A stretch of DNA of 64,000 nucleotides from Alligator mississippiensis (taxonomy: Eukaryota > Chordata > Crocodylia > Alligatoridae), in contig NC_081828.1 of NCBI RefSeq assembly GCF_030867095.1, positions 218,581,978 to 218,645,977 on the forward strand, read 5' to 3'. This document shows, piece after piece, positions 1 to 10,616 of the stretch. The number at the start of each line of letters is the position of its first letter. Position 1 is the stretch's first letter. A model generated the notes under the pieces. That model did not search any database. It saw only the letters and a program-made list of their open reading frames with translations, and was not told the origin of the DNA. A program made the translations under genes and the position numbers.

Positions 1-2012
1 AGGGTAGGGGAGAGCACCACCTCCCTTGGGAGCCCGTTCCAGACCTTGGCCACTCGAACTGTGAAGAAGTTCTTCCTAATGTCCAGTCTAAATCTGCTCT
101 CTGCTAGCTTGTGGCCATTATTTCTTGTAACCCCCGGGGGTGCCTTGGTCAGTAAAACCTCACCAATTCCCTTCTGTGCCCCCGTGATGAACTTATAGGC
201 AGCCACAAGGTCGCCTCTCAACCTTCTCTTGCGGAGGCTGAAGAGGTCCAGGTGCCCCAGTCTCTCTTCATATGGCTTGGCCTGCAAGCCCTTAACCATA
301 CGAGTGGCCCTTCTCTGGACCCTCTCTAGGTTATCTGCGTCCCTCTTGAAGTGTGGCGCCCAGAATTGCACGCAGTACTCCAACTGCGGTCTGACCAGCG
401 CCCGATAGAGGGGAAGTATCACCTCCTTGGACCTATTCGTCATGCATCTGCTGATGCACGATAAAGTGCCATTGGCCTTTCTGATGGCTTCGTCACACTG
501 CCGACGCATGTTCATCTTGGAGTCCACTAGGACTCCAACATCCCTTTCCAATTCCATGCCACCCAGCAGGTCATTCCCTAGGCTGTAGGTGTGCTGGAGA
601 TTTTTCCTCCCTAGGTGCAGCACTTTGCATTTCTCCTTGTTGAACTGCATCCTGTTGTTTTCTGCCCACTTGTCCAACATTTCCAGGTCTGTTTGCAGCT
701 GTTCCCTGCCCTCCGGCGTGTCCACTTCTCCCCATAGCTTTGTGTCATCCACAAACTTGGACAGAGTACACTTCACTCCCTCGTCCAAGTCGCTGATTAA
801 GACATTAAAGAGTATCGGTCCAAAGACCGAGCCCTGCGGGACCCCACTGCCCACACCCTTCCAGGTCGAGACCGACCCATCCACTACGACTCTCTGGGTG
901 TGACCCTCTAGCCATTTCACCACCCACCGGACTGTGTAGTCATCCAAGTCACAGCCTCTTAACTTGTTCACCAGTATGGGGTGGGATACTGTATTGAAGA
1001 CCTTCGTGAAGTCTAAATAAATGATGTCAACCCCTACTCCTGCTTCCAGGTGTTTCGTAACCTGGTCATAAAAAGAGACTAGATTAGTCAGGCACGATCT
1101 GCCCGCCACGAACCCATGCTGGTTTCCCTTCAGCATAATTTGTCCTGCCGGGCTCTCGCAAATGTGAGCCTTGATAATTTTTTCAAAGACTTTGCCTAGG
1201 ATGGAGGTGAGACTGACTGGCCTATAGTTGCCCGGGTCCTCCTTCCTCCCCTTCTTGAAAAGGGGGACTTCATTGGCCCTTTTCCAGTCCTCCAGGACTT
1301 GGCCCGTGTGCCACGAGCGTTCAAATATTCCCGCCAGTGGCTCAGCAATGATGTCGACCAGTGCCTTCATCACCCTCGGGTGGAGCTCATCCGGGCCTGC
1401 CGACTTAAAGGCATCCAGTTCTTCCAAGTGACTCTGCACCATCTCAGGATCTACGCATGGCAGTCTGGCGCCTTGCTGCTGCCTCTCTACAACCCCAGTG
1501 AGAGACTTGTCGTGCCCCTCACTTAGGAACACTGAGGCAAAGAACTCGTTGAGGAGTTCAGCCTTGTCCCCCCTGTTTGTCACCAATTGTTTCTGCTCAT
1601 TTAGTAGAGGTCCTATTCCTCCCTGGGCCTTCCTTTTACTCCCTATATCTCGAAAGAACAATTTCTTGTTGTCCTTTACTTGGGATGCCATCCTCAGCTC
1701 CATGGTAGCTTTGGCCCGTCTAACTGCCTCCCTACAAGTGCGAGCAGAGAAGGTATACTCCTCTTTGGTAATCTCTCCCTGTTTCCACTTTTTATGTGCC
1801 CCCCTTTTGGCTTTTAGGCTGCTCTGCATTTGTCTGGTCAGCCAAGGAAGCCTCCTGGCCCCTTTCCCTCTTTTTCCTCACATTGGGATCATCTTCCTCT
1901 ATGCCTGAAGGATCATTTCCTTAAGGCACAGCCACCCTTCCTGGGCTCCCATCTCTTCAAAACTCCTACTCTTCAATATGTCCTTGACTAATCGCCTGAG
2001 TTCATTGAAATC
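1..2012 (-). mobile_element. CR1 LINE, subfamily A, copy 1 (runs off left edge)
   Basis: Reverse-strand translation gives the CR1 linker, reverse transcriptase (RT) and C-terminal region. The pieces are in the same order as the better copy at 3542-6168: VYLDF-type RT block, GVPQG-like block, then the LVRPQLEYC and RRLRGDLVAAYKF blocks. The 5' end is lost in the linker near 2012, and the last part of the 3' end lies beyond base 1. The RT active-site motif reads FVDD rather than FADD (about 742-765), and the frame is broken, so it is dead. Subfamily label A is mine, for copies sharing the ATTCATAG tail and the LGNDLLGGTE block. Confidence 0.93.
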
Positions 2013-2360
2013 AAAAGCTTCATTGAAATTCAGAAGCTTTAAATTGGCTGGAATATCTGGAAACCATTCAGAAGGAAGATACAGCTCTGTAAAAAGGATT
2101 AGTTAGCTGTTGCCTGGATCAGTGGGCCCGTGGACCTCGAGGAGCCCAAGGACTGCATTCCAGGGTCCTTTCCCGGTACCCCTTTGGACAGTGCTATTCA
2201 GGGACGCCTGACTTCACTGAACTTTGTGGAAAGAGAAGCTTGCTGTGTATCAGGTATCAGAGGGGACTGCCAATATGTTACTGACATGAATTGCTTTTGT
2301 CTGTCATTGTTTGTCTTGTTACTACACATAGTTGTGTTTTTGTTAAGTTAATAAACATTT
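2013..2360. other. No gene recognised; unassigned repeat-like DNA
   Basis: No coding homology seen. There is an AATAAA hexamer at 2350-2355 after a T-rich stretch, as in a polyadenylation region, possibly of an LTR or a retroelement 3' end. I could not match it to another part of the window. Confidence 0.4.
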
Positions 2361-2890
2361 CTTACGTTTCTACCCCCAACCATACTCTCAATCCCAAACC
2401 CTCCACAGGTGGCTGGGACACCCAGAGAGCACTAAGGATGCAGTGGGAGATTTTGGGAAGGCTCATGCACCTGCAAGAAGCTGTAGGGAAAAGAGACTCT
2501 TCACAACTGACCCAAAGAAGAAAAGAACTAGGGCACATGAGGAGTGAAGGGGAAAATGTACCCCAAGAGATAGAAGACAGTTCTCCCAGGGGGAGAGAGG
2601 AGGCTGCAGCTTCATGCTTAAGTGCTGTATGAGGAAGAAAAGACTGGCTTATATTCCACCCTACCAAGGTTGGCTAATGTGGGGGGACTACCTGTGGTGG
2701 GATAGCTCCTGTCAAATTCCACATAGTACATCCTTGGGGAAAACGTGGGTTGGAGGCACCTAAAAACCTCTGCCTCCTGTTCCTGAGTTGCTGGGTGACA
2801 GAAGAAAGGCTGAGAGAAGCCCAAGAAAAATGTGGTCTCAGAAAGAGTGAAGACACACTCTGGTGAGCTAGAGTCATAAGCGGGGAGGTG
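2361..2890 (+). mobile_element. LTR retroelement fossil, 3' interior next to its LTR
   Basis: The block at about 2420-2450 encodes a stretch (QRALRMQW) matching AQKALKMQW in the two-LTR element at 53727-58212, where it follows an RRM-like domain. The block 2640-2880 matches the non-coding region just inside that element's 3' LTR, read on the opposite strand. A purine-rich tract at 2879-2890 sits directly before the LTR start, as a polypurine tract should. The element is old and broken; its 5' part is missing. Confidence 0.6.
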
Positions 2891-3541
2891 TGTCTCAGGG
2901 AATTAAGGTGCCTGCTACGTTAAGGGCTGAAACTGCCTAGGGAGAGAACCCTAGCAGTCAGTCAGGAACCCCTTAGCTGCAAGTTTTCATGGCAGCAGGA
3001 ATGAGGGAGTTAGCCCACGCCTGCAGATGGATAGCTGACTGGAAGAGGCAGGACCTGGGGCATATATAAACCCCAGGGTTGGGACCAGGAAGTCAGTTCT
3101 TTGCAACCAGCCAAGGGGGAAGGAGCTCTCCTAGAGGAAGCTAAGTGAAGAGGCTTGACTTCCCATTTGGCTTCTGGTAAGGTTAAGGGACTTCAGGAGC
3201 TCAACAGATACCTTGGCCTACAAGCCATGTAGTGCTGGGGGGAAGGGTGATTCTTTTAAAGGGACAGGGCACACCTTTAGCTGCTTGCATTATGTTATAG
3301 CCCAGGGGCTCATATTTTGATTTCTGTTTGTAAACCAGTGGATTGGGCTAAGGATACTGGGGAAAGAGGAGGCCTCATTGGGGGACCCACTCCAGTATGG
3401 GGACCCCAGCACCAGTGTGGGCATGGTATCTGGGAATGGGTGGACCCCAGTGCCAGTGTGGGCACAGTATCCAGGGCTGCAGAAAGCCCAGCACCAAGGG
3501 GCACTGAGAGAGACAGGGCTGCAGAGCCCAGTGATGACTGG

Positions 3542-6168
3542 ATTCATAGATTCATAGATGTTAGGGTCAGAAGGGACCTCAACAGATCATCGAGTCCGAC
3601 CCCCTGCATAGGCAGGAAAGTGTGCTGGGTCTAGATGACCCCAGCTAGATGCCTATCTAACCTCCTCTTGAAGACCCCCAGGGTAGGGGAGAGCACCACC
3701 TCCCTTGGGAGCCCGTTCCAGACCTTGGCCACTCGAACTGTGAAGAAGTTCTTCCTAATGTCCAATCTAAATCTGCTCTCTGCTAGCTTGTGGCCATTAT
3801 TTTTTGTAACCCCCGGGGGCACCTTGGTGAATAAATACTCACCAATTCCCTTCTGTGCCCCCCGTGATGAACTTATAGGCAGCTACAAGGTCTCCTCTCA
3901 ACCTTCTCTTGCGGAGGCTGAAAAGGTCCAGTTTCTCTAGTCTCTCCTCGTAGGGCTTGGTCTGCAGGCCCTTAACCATACGAGTGGCCCTTCTCTGGAC
4001 CCTCTCCACGTTATCCGCATTCCTCTTGAAGTGCGGCGCCCAGAATTGCACGCAGTACTCCAACTGCGGTCTGACCAGCATCTGATAGAGGGGAAGTATC
4101 ACCTCCTTGGACCTATTTGTCATGCATCTACTGATGCACGATAGTGTCATTGGCTTTTCTGATGGCTTCGTCACACTACCGACTCATGTTCATCTTGGAG
4201 TCCACTAGGACTCCAAGATCCCTTTCCACTTCTGTGCCACCCAGCAGGTCATTCCCTAGGCTGTAGGTGTGCTGGACATTTTTCCTCCCTAGGTGCAGCA
4301 CTTTGCATTTCTCCTTGTTGAACTGCATCCTGTTGTTTTCTGCCCACTTGTCCAACCTGTCCAGATCTGCCTGCAGCTGTTCCCTGCCCTCCAGCGTGTC
4401 CACATCTCCCCATAGCTTTGTGTCACCTGCAAACTTGGACAGAGTACACTTTACTCCCTCGTCCAAGTCGCTGATGAAGACATTAAAGAGTATCGGTCCA
4501 AGGACCGAGCCCTGCGGGACCCCACTGCCCACACCCTTCCAGGCTGAAACCGATCCATCCACCACGACTCTCTGGGTGCGACCCTCTAGCCAATTCGCCA
4601 CCCACCGGACTGTGTAGTCGTCCACGTCACAGCCTCTTAACATGTTCACCAGTATGGGGTGGGATACCGTATCGAAGGCCTTCCTGAAGTCTAAGTATAC
4701 GACATCCACCCCTCCTCCTGTGTCCAGGCGTTTCGTAACCTGGTCATAAAAAGAGACTAGATTGGTCAGGCATGATCTGCCTGCCACAAACCTGTGCTGG
4801 TTTCCCCTCAGCATAATTTGTCCTGCCGGGCTCTCACAAATGTGAGCCTTGATAATTTTTTCAAAGACTTTGCCTAGGATGGAGGTGAGACTGACTGGCC
4901 TATAGTTGCCCAGGTCCTCCTTCCCCCCCTTCTTGAAAATGGGGACCACATTAGCCCTTTTCCAGTCCTCCGGGACTTGGCCCATGTGCCACGAGCTTTC
5001 AAATATTCCCGCCAGTGGCTCAGCAATGATGTTGGCCAGTGCCTTCAGCACCCTCGGATGGAGCTCGTCCGGGCCTGCTGACTTAAAGGCATCCAGTTCT
5101 TCCAAGTGACTCTGCACCATCTCAGGGTCTACGCATGGCAGTCTGGCGCCTTGCTGCTGCCTCTCTGCAACCCCAGTGAGAGACTTGTCGTGCCCCTCGC
5201 TTAGGAACACTGAGGCAAAGAACTCATTGAGGAGTTCAGCCTTGTCCCCCCTGTCCGTCACCAATTGTTTCTGCCCATTTAGCAGGGGTCCTATTCCTCC
5301 CTTGGTCTTCCTTTTACTCCCTATATATCTAAAAAACAATTTCTTGTTGTCCTCTACTTGGGATGCCATCCTGAGCTCCATGGTAGCTTTGGCCCGTCTA
5401 ACTGCCTCTCTACAAGCACGAGCAGAGGAGGTATATTCGTCTTTGGTGATCTCTCCTTGTTTCCACTTTTTATGTGCTCCCCTTTTGGCCCTTAGGCTGC
5501 CCTGGATTTCTGTGGTCAGCCAGGGAAGCCTCCTGGCCCCTTTCCCTCTTTTACCCCACACTGGGATCGTCTCGCTTTGTGCCTGAAGGATCGTTTCCTT
5601 AAGGCACAGCCACCCTTCTTGGGCTCCCATCATTTCAAAACTCCTACTCTGCAGTGCGTCCTTGACTAATCGCCTGAGTTCATTGAGATCAGCTTTCCTA
5701 AAGTCCAGCACTTTCACCCTACTAGTTACCTTACCCACTCAATGCCTTATAGTGGATTCTATTATTAGGTGATCACTGTCCCCCAGATGGCTACCGATCT
5801 GTAGGTCCCCTACCATGTCATCCACCGTTGCCAATACCAAATCCAGTATGGCATTCCCCCTAGTAGGACCATGTACTTCCTGTGTCAGGTGGAGGTCCTG
5901 TACACAGGTTAGAAACCTGCGTGAGCGGTGGGACTTTGTCGTCTGTGTCTCCCAGCAGATGCCTGGGTAGTTTAGGTCCCCTATGATTACCGCCTCTTTA
6001 GCTTTTATGGTCTCCGAGAGTTGCCTCAGGAGCCCTGCATCTATTTCTTCCCCTTGGTGTGGGGGTCTGTAGCAGACCCCTACCACCAAATCCCTTTCTC
6101 CTTGCCCCCCATGTAGCCTAACCCACAGTCTTTCTACTTCCTCATCCTTGGATTCCATCTTGATGAGG
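3542..6168 (-). mobile_element. CR1 LINE, subfamily A, copy 2 (best-preserved ORF2)
   Basis: This is a 5'-truncated CR1 with the C-terminal half of the endonuclease (5739-6158; GDLNYPGICWE and LGDSDH motifs), then linker and RT, then the C-terminal region to the 3' tail at 3542-3560. The 3' tail is two copies of ATTCATAG. A single stop separates the endonuclease ORF from the RT ORF, and further breaks lie near 4175 and 3830. It inserted into an LTR in the opposite orientation. CR1 copies itself by target-primed reverse transcription, which normally leaves such 5'-truncated copies. Confidence 0.95.
4176..5738 (-). pseudogene. CR1 ORF2 fragment: linker and reverse transcriptase, 520 aa
   Basis: The open frame starts after the endonuclease stop. 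It covers the CR1 linker (DFRKADLNELRRLV and KKLFFRYIGSKRK motifs) and the RT fingers and palm: [62 protein letters not shown]. The catalytic box is FAGD instead of FADD (about 4418-4441): the first aspartate of the pair is glycine, so the enzyme would be inactive even if expressed. The frame ends inside the C-terminal region shared with the other copies. It is a dead retrotransposon gene, not a host gene. Confidence 0.9.
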
Positions 6169-6539
6169 AGGCCAAGTTAAACCTACGCCTCAGAGGGACA
6201 CTGTCTGAATACCATGCCTCAAGCCTCACTGATGGCAAAGGGATGGTTTAGAGCCACGCATCTAGCCCATAAGGCTGAGGGTGTCCTGAGAGGCATCCAT
6301 TTTGGAGTGGGACCCAAAAGGGTTCAAAGAACATACAAGGTTCAGTGGGGTCCATCAGGACCATGCCCAAAAATACAAACTCGAGGGCACCCTCCCCATC
6401 TATTATAGGTACAACAAGACGTGGCAGATGAAAAAGAGGTTGCCTGTTGGGCAGGATTGGCATGGTCAAGGAGCCCTAGGGGTATCACAGCCATCCCTGG
6501 GGACCCCCATTCCGTGACTACCACCACTGTGCTCCACAC

Positions 6540-7145
6540 CTCTTACATTGGCTGTGGGGATAGGTGGAAATTTATACTGTACATTCCCCTCAGGTCTATT
6601 TCTTAGCACAATGAACTTTGCTTACCTATAGAACAACCATGTTAATTAGCCACTGTGCTCTGACCCTGGTATTGATATTAAAGTTTTTAGGTCAAGAAAA
6701 CAAAGATGCACTTTATTATCACCATGCAACCTCTTATAAGCCTTTCTTCTAGTACATTCATATCTGCTGGTGACCTTATTGTGTTCCACCTGAGCTGGAT
6801 GTGGTAGAAGCAGTTGAGCCCCAGCCAGCAAAAGCAACATGTATTTTCTCTTCAGCCCATTTCCCAGAAATGACAATCTCTTTTTCTTTCATGGCCCTTC
6901 AGTTAAGGGGCAGGTGTCCAGGTCCAGGCCCTTTAATTGTCACCACCCTGATAGAAAAGAGGCAAGAGACCAATCTATAGCACAAACTTTTTATTGTCAC
7001 ATCCCAAAAGCAGAGGAACACATTTAACTGCCCATGTAGCTACTCTCACAACAGCATACAGCATAATTCAGCTTTTACCAGGACTTGCAGGAGAGAAGAG
7101 GAGGAGTTGTGTTAGATGCAAAAGAGTCGTGTGACTGGTGAGAGG
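6540..7145 (-). repeat. Unclassified interspersed repeat X, copy 1
   Basis: Matches 37333-38098 in reverse orientation and 15388-15835 in direct orientation. Shared landmarks include TTTATTGTCACATCCCA (an AATAAA signal on the - strand), CACCTGAGCTGGATGTGGTAG and CCCAGAAATGACAATCTC. This copy lacks a central stretch of roughly 100 bases present in the other two. The class is unknown; an LTR or non-autonomous retroelement is possible because of the poly(A) signal. Confidence 0.7.
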
Positions 7146-7289
7146 TCCAGTATGAAACTGGGCTCTCACCAAAGAACACTTTGGTCCCTGGTGGGATTTG
7201 CAGTGTGAAGATACCTTTCAGGAAGTGATCCAACACTTGACAGGCACCTGTACTAGCACATGCTGACACCATCTGCCCTTTTATTTTAA

Positions 7290-7660
7290 ATGCAAATGCT
7301 ATCCTGTCCAGACTGGGGGCAATACTGTACCAGAAGCATGATGGACATTGGCACCCCATAGCATTTGCCAGCAGGGGACCGTCACCCAGTGAGACTCACT
7401 ACCCCATGCATAGGCTTGAAATGTTGGCCGTCAAGTGGGTGGTCGCTGAGAAATTCTGGGACTATCTGTATGGGACTACCTTTAAGGTATGGACAGACAA
7501 TAATCCCTTTACATATGTGTTCAGCCATGCCAAGTAGGATGTGATGGACCACCGCTGGATCATGACACTAGCAAGCTATAACTTCAGCCTGCACCATCAA
7601 TTGGGATGAAAGAATGTGGACAACCATCCAGCATCCCAGGAGTGCTGGGCAGACTCAAGG
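7290..7660 (+). mobile_element. Ty3/Gypsy LTR retroelement fossil, RNase H scrap
   Basis: Forward translation shows the vertebrate Gypsy RNase H region: HPIAFASRGPSPSE, RLEMLAVKW, EKFWDYLYGTTFKVWTDNN, and HRWIMTLASYNFSL. This is the usual order after Gypsy RT. It is broken and old, and I see neither RT nor integrase around it. Confidence 0.85.
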
Positions 7661-8889
7661 CCTTTTTAGAGAACTGGTAACCCAGGAGCCTCAGACCAAG
7701 GGTGGGGCCCAGTGAAGAGTCCAGGAGCCTAGAAAAAGGCTGAGGCCCAAACCAGAAGGTCCAAGAGCCCAGGGAAAGGTGGAGCTGGACCAGAGGGTCC
7801 ATGACCCCAGAGTGGTCCAAGCCAGACTAGAGGGTCTGAGGCCCCAGAGGAGGGGCTATGTATGGGGCCAGGGGTCCAACAGCCTGGAGGAGGGGCTGTG
7901 TATAGGACCAGGGGTGCAAGAGTGCGGGGGGAGACTGCATGTGGCAAGTGATTGATGCCACTTCTGTTTGAATGATTGGTTTAGTGTGAGATTGACAGGG
8001 GAGTTTAAAGGAGCTTGCACCTGAGGTGAATGTATGCCTATGAATGTGTGTGAGACAGGGTGTGTTCATGTGAGACTGGAGTTGTCTGTGAGTGAATTGG
8101 TGTCTGTGGTACAGAAGGTGGTTAGGAGCTGTGGAGTGAGTCTGGCTGGCTGATTGGAAGATTGAATGAAGCTCTGAGGAGGGAGCTCTCAGAAAAATCT
8201 TGAATCCAGCCCAGAAGACCACCCTGAGCAGGATCACTTAAGGGGGTAATGTGTCATCCACCCTTAACTGTGGAGTACCCAGAGGGGGAAAAGCTAAGAA
8301 AGATTCATAAGTGGGGAGAGGGAGCAAGGGCAGCTCCAGGGCACCAGCATATTGTGACTGAGAGAAGTGAGCAAGGGCCTCCTGCCTCTTGTTTGTTGAT
8401 TCCATATATATATTGGTGTGATGAAAGCCCGCAGTCAGCTGCTTTGTGCGGTGCATTGTGGGAGTGATGCACATCAAAATATAGTCTCCTGTGTAGATTT
8501 GTGCTCCTCGCTCGTTGTCTGTGACACGTGTTTCTGTAGTTGCCATCCCCATTATGATAGTGCCCTGTGCTTGTGTGTACTGTTTGCTGTTGGTGAGTAC
8601 CAAAATTGTCTTGTAAAAGTGGTAGAAATGGGTCTGGGGGGCAGTACAGTTGAGGTCTTGGACTGTATCCTTATCTGTTACATTGTAAAGTGGGTTCCCT
8701 TTATGTGAATTGGAGTTATGCACTGTTTTCCAGGATCACATGTACAGCATAAAGCGAGGGAAACCTGTATTTACTTGGTCTCATAAAAAGATATCACATC
8801 TACCCAAAGAACCTTGTGTGTCTAAGTTAAATGATAGGACGGGGGAGTGTTAAACTGGTGACAGAAGATTGTAGCTGGTAAAATGCAGA
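7661..8889. other. No gene; decayed repeat, possible LTR from 8252
   Basis: This stretch follows the Gypsy RNase H scrap. It holds a G-rich segment with a two-unit tandem repeat, then sequence without recognisable coding. At 8240-8251 a purine-rich run (AAGGGGGTAATG) is followed by TGTCATCC, which would fit a polypurine tract and LTR start. No matching second LTR is seen, so this is weak. Open frames here (for example 8238-8723 on the - strand) have no family features. Confidence 0.35.
7841..7921. repeat. Tandem repeat, two units of about 40 bp
   Basis: Two adjacent units share GGAGGGGCTRTGTATRGGRC and CAGGGGT. The units differ at several bases, so the duplication is not recent. Confidence 0.6.
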
Positions 8890-10545
8890 CTGGTTATCTG
8901 GGGTTATCGGCTGGCAGGCAAGTTATAATGTGCCATAAATCCAATGTCTATATTTAGTCCACAATTTTTTATATCCAGTAGATTTATGAAGTGAAGTTTG
9001 TAGGCTTATCCACAAAAGATGTTTTGTAAATTCCCTTTGAAGATTAGAACTGAGGGGCTGGAGAGAGAGTGGTTTTCTTGTGAGCTATGTCCACTTACAG
9101 GTCATCGAATAAGTTTGTCTTCGATAGATTTTTGGTGTGCATTCATTCTGGTATGCAGTTATTTGGTTTCTCCTACATATTTTTCATCAGGGCATTTGGT
9201 GCACTGGGTGAGATATATTACATTTCTGGAGGTGCAGGTGTAAGATCCAGGAATGGTGTTGTTGGGTGTAGTTATTGTGGGAGTGCTGGAGCTATGTTGG
9301 CAGGTTGTAGATTTCTTGTCCTGGCATGGTCTGGATCCATTTGGTATGTTTTGGGCCATGGGAAGTTTGCTTTAGTGATGAGGTTGGTGAGGTTTGGTGC
9401 TTGTTTAAAGGCTAGGATGGGTGGTTCTGGGAAGATCTCTTTAAGAATTCAGTCTTCTTCTAGTATGGGTGCAATTGTTTGAGGACTTTCTGTATAGGTT
9501 CCGAGGGAGGATGGTATGTCATAACTAACGGTATGTGATTCTTGGGGATTTTCTTTTCATACTGCAGCAATTCTTGACATGTTATCTGGGTGGCTCTTTC
9601 TGAAGTATGATCTCTCTCTCTGGAGGAGTGTTCTTGGTGTGTGAAAGTCCTTTTGAGCTTTGCGAGGTGATGATTGTGGGAGTTCTCCATGCAAACTTGG
9701 TGTATCAGAGGGCTGGTTGTATAGTACCACTTTCTTGGTGTGTTTAGAGCGATGCTGACTCTGTGTAGACACTTTTGTTGGTCTGTGGGTTTCTTGTATA
9801 TAGCATGGGCGACTAGTGCTGCCTTAGTCAGTGTGGGGGGGGGGGCATGTGTCCCCCCTGTGACCAGTCCTACCAACTGGGGGGGTGTGTGCCCCCTGGC
9901 CAATCCTGTGTGGGGGGGGAGGGGTCCCCTGTGGCTGATCCCGTGACGGCCAATTGCTGTGGCTGATTGCTGTAGCCACTTCTGGGAGTGGCTGTGGCTG
10001 CTTCTGGGAGTGGCTGCAGTGATCAGCCGGTGCTTGCAAGGGGGGGCACTGGCACTCCCGCTGGCCCAGCCTGCCCATTGCCTAAGTGGCAAGTGCAGCC
10101 AGTCAGGGGGTGCACCAGCATTCTCAGGGGTGCATGTGCACTCCCGTGCACCCTCTATGCATTGTCAGTAGTATATAGTGTTTTGTATTTTACCACTCTG
10201 AAGATCGATCATCGTGTCTAAAACATGCTGGAGTATGCAAGAGAGAGTCTGATGGAGGGGTGATGGTTATTGAATTTGTCATGGAAATCAATCAGAGACT
10301 GCAGGTTTTCAGTCCAACTGATGAAGGTGTCATCTATATACTTTGGGTAAAGCATGGGTTTGATGGTCTAGTTTTTGAGGAAACTTTCTTCCAGTTGGAT
10401 GATACAAAATGTGGCACATTGTGGGGCCATTTTGGTGCCCATAGCTGTGCCCATGGTCTGGAGGAAGTGTTGGTTATTGAAAGTGACGTTGTTGTGAGTG
10501 ACGATAATGTGTATAAGTTCAGTGAGATCTTCAGGTCTGTAGTCT
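8890..10545 (-). mobile_element. Penelope-like element, RT and GIY-YIG endonuclease remnants
   Basis: Reverse-strand translation gives the Penelope RT core: TFNNQHFLQTMGTAMGTKMAP (about 10420-10485) and the catalytic PKYIDDTFI (about 10317-10345). After an inserted small hAT element comes IYKKPTDQQ (about 9780-9805), then the C-terminal GIY-YIG endonuclease, NVIYLTQCTKCPDEKYVGET (about 9162-9220). Spacing and order fit Penelope elements, which use an RT related to telomerase and a GIY-YIG nuclease. Several stops and frame breaks show it is dead. The N-terminal part of the RT is missing on the right, where a CR1 scrap begins. Confidence 0.88.
9804..10170. mobile_element. Small non-autonomous hAT element (MITE), copy 1
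   Basis: 367 bp inserted in the Penelope-like element and flanked by a perfect 8-bp target duplication GTATATAG (9796-9803 and 10171-10178). The ends are imperfect inverted repeats of hAT type (CA-TGGGCGACT against TACTGACAATGC). The interior is G/C-rich with no coding sequence. It matches 34127-34426 in the opposite orientation. Confidence 0.85.
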
Positions 10546-10612
10546 TTCCACTAGCTGCAACTCCAACTGTGCTTTGGCCTTCCTGACTTCATCCCTGAAT
10601 GGCAAAACAATA
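10546..10612 (-). mobile_element. CR1 scrap (linker of a bird-like CR1)
   Basis: Reverse translation reads DEVRKAKAQLELQL, the CR1 linker block just before the RT, as in the CR1 at 33300-34702. It is too short to place further. Confidence 0.55.
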
Positions 10613-10616
10613 TTCT

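Larger units (their letters stand above)
2891..6520 (+). mobile_element. LTR of the tRNA-Gly LTR family, split by a CR1
   Basis: The LTR occupies 2891-3541 and about 6169-6520. It begins TGTCTCAGGG, carries a TATA-like box (CATATATAAACCCC, about 3060), and shares the segments TTATAGCCCAGGGG and GGCCTCATTGGGG with the LTRs at 43039, 53727, 57257 and 62316. The right half resumes with the block CCTCAAGCCTC and ends near CCGTGACTA. A CR1 LINE (3542-6168) inserted into it, so the LTR is older than that CR1. Confidence 0.75.

Noticed and set aside
8238-8723. 161-codon open frame on the - strand
   Set aside because: Low-information composition with no domain or repeat-protein similarity that I recognise; probably chance.
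9460-10092. 210-codon open frame on the - strand
   Set aside because: A mixture of Penelope coding and the inserted hAT MITE, not a gene of its own.
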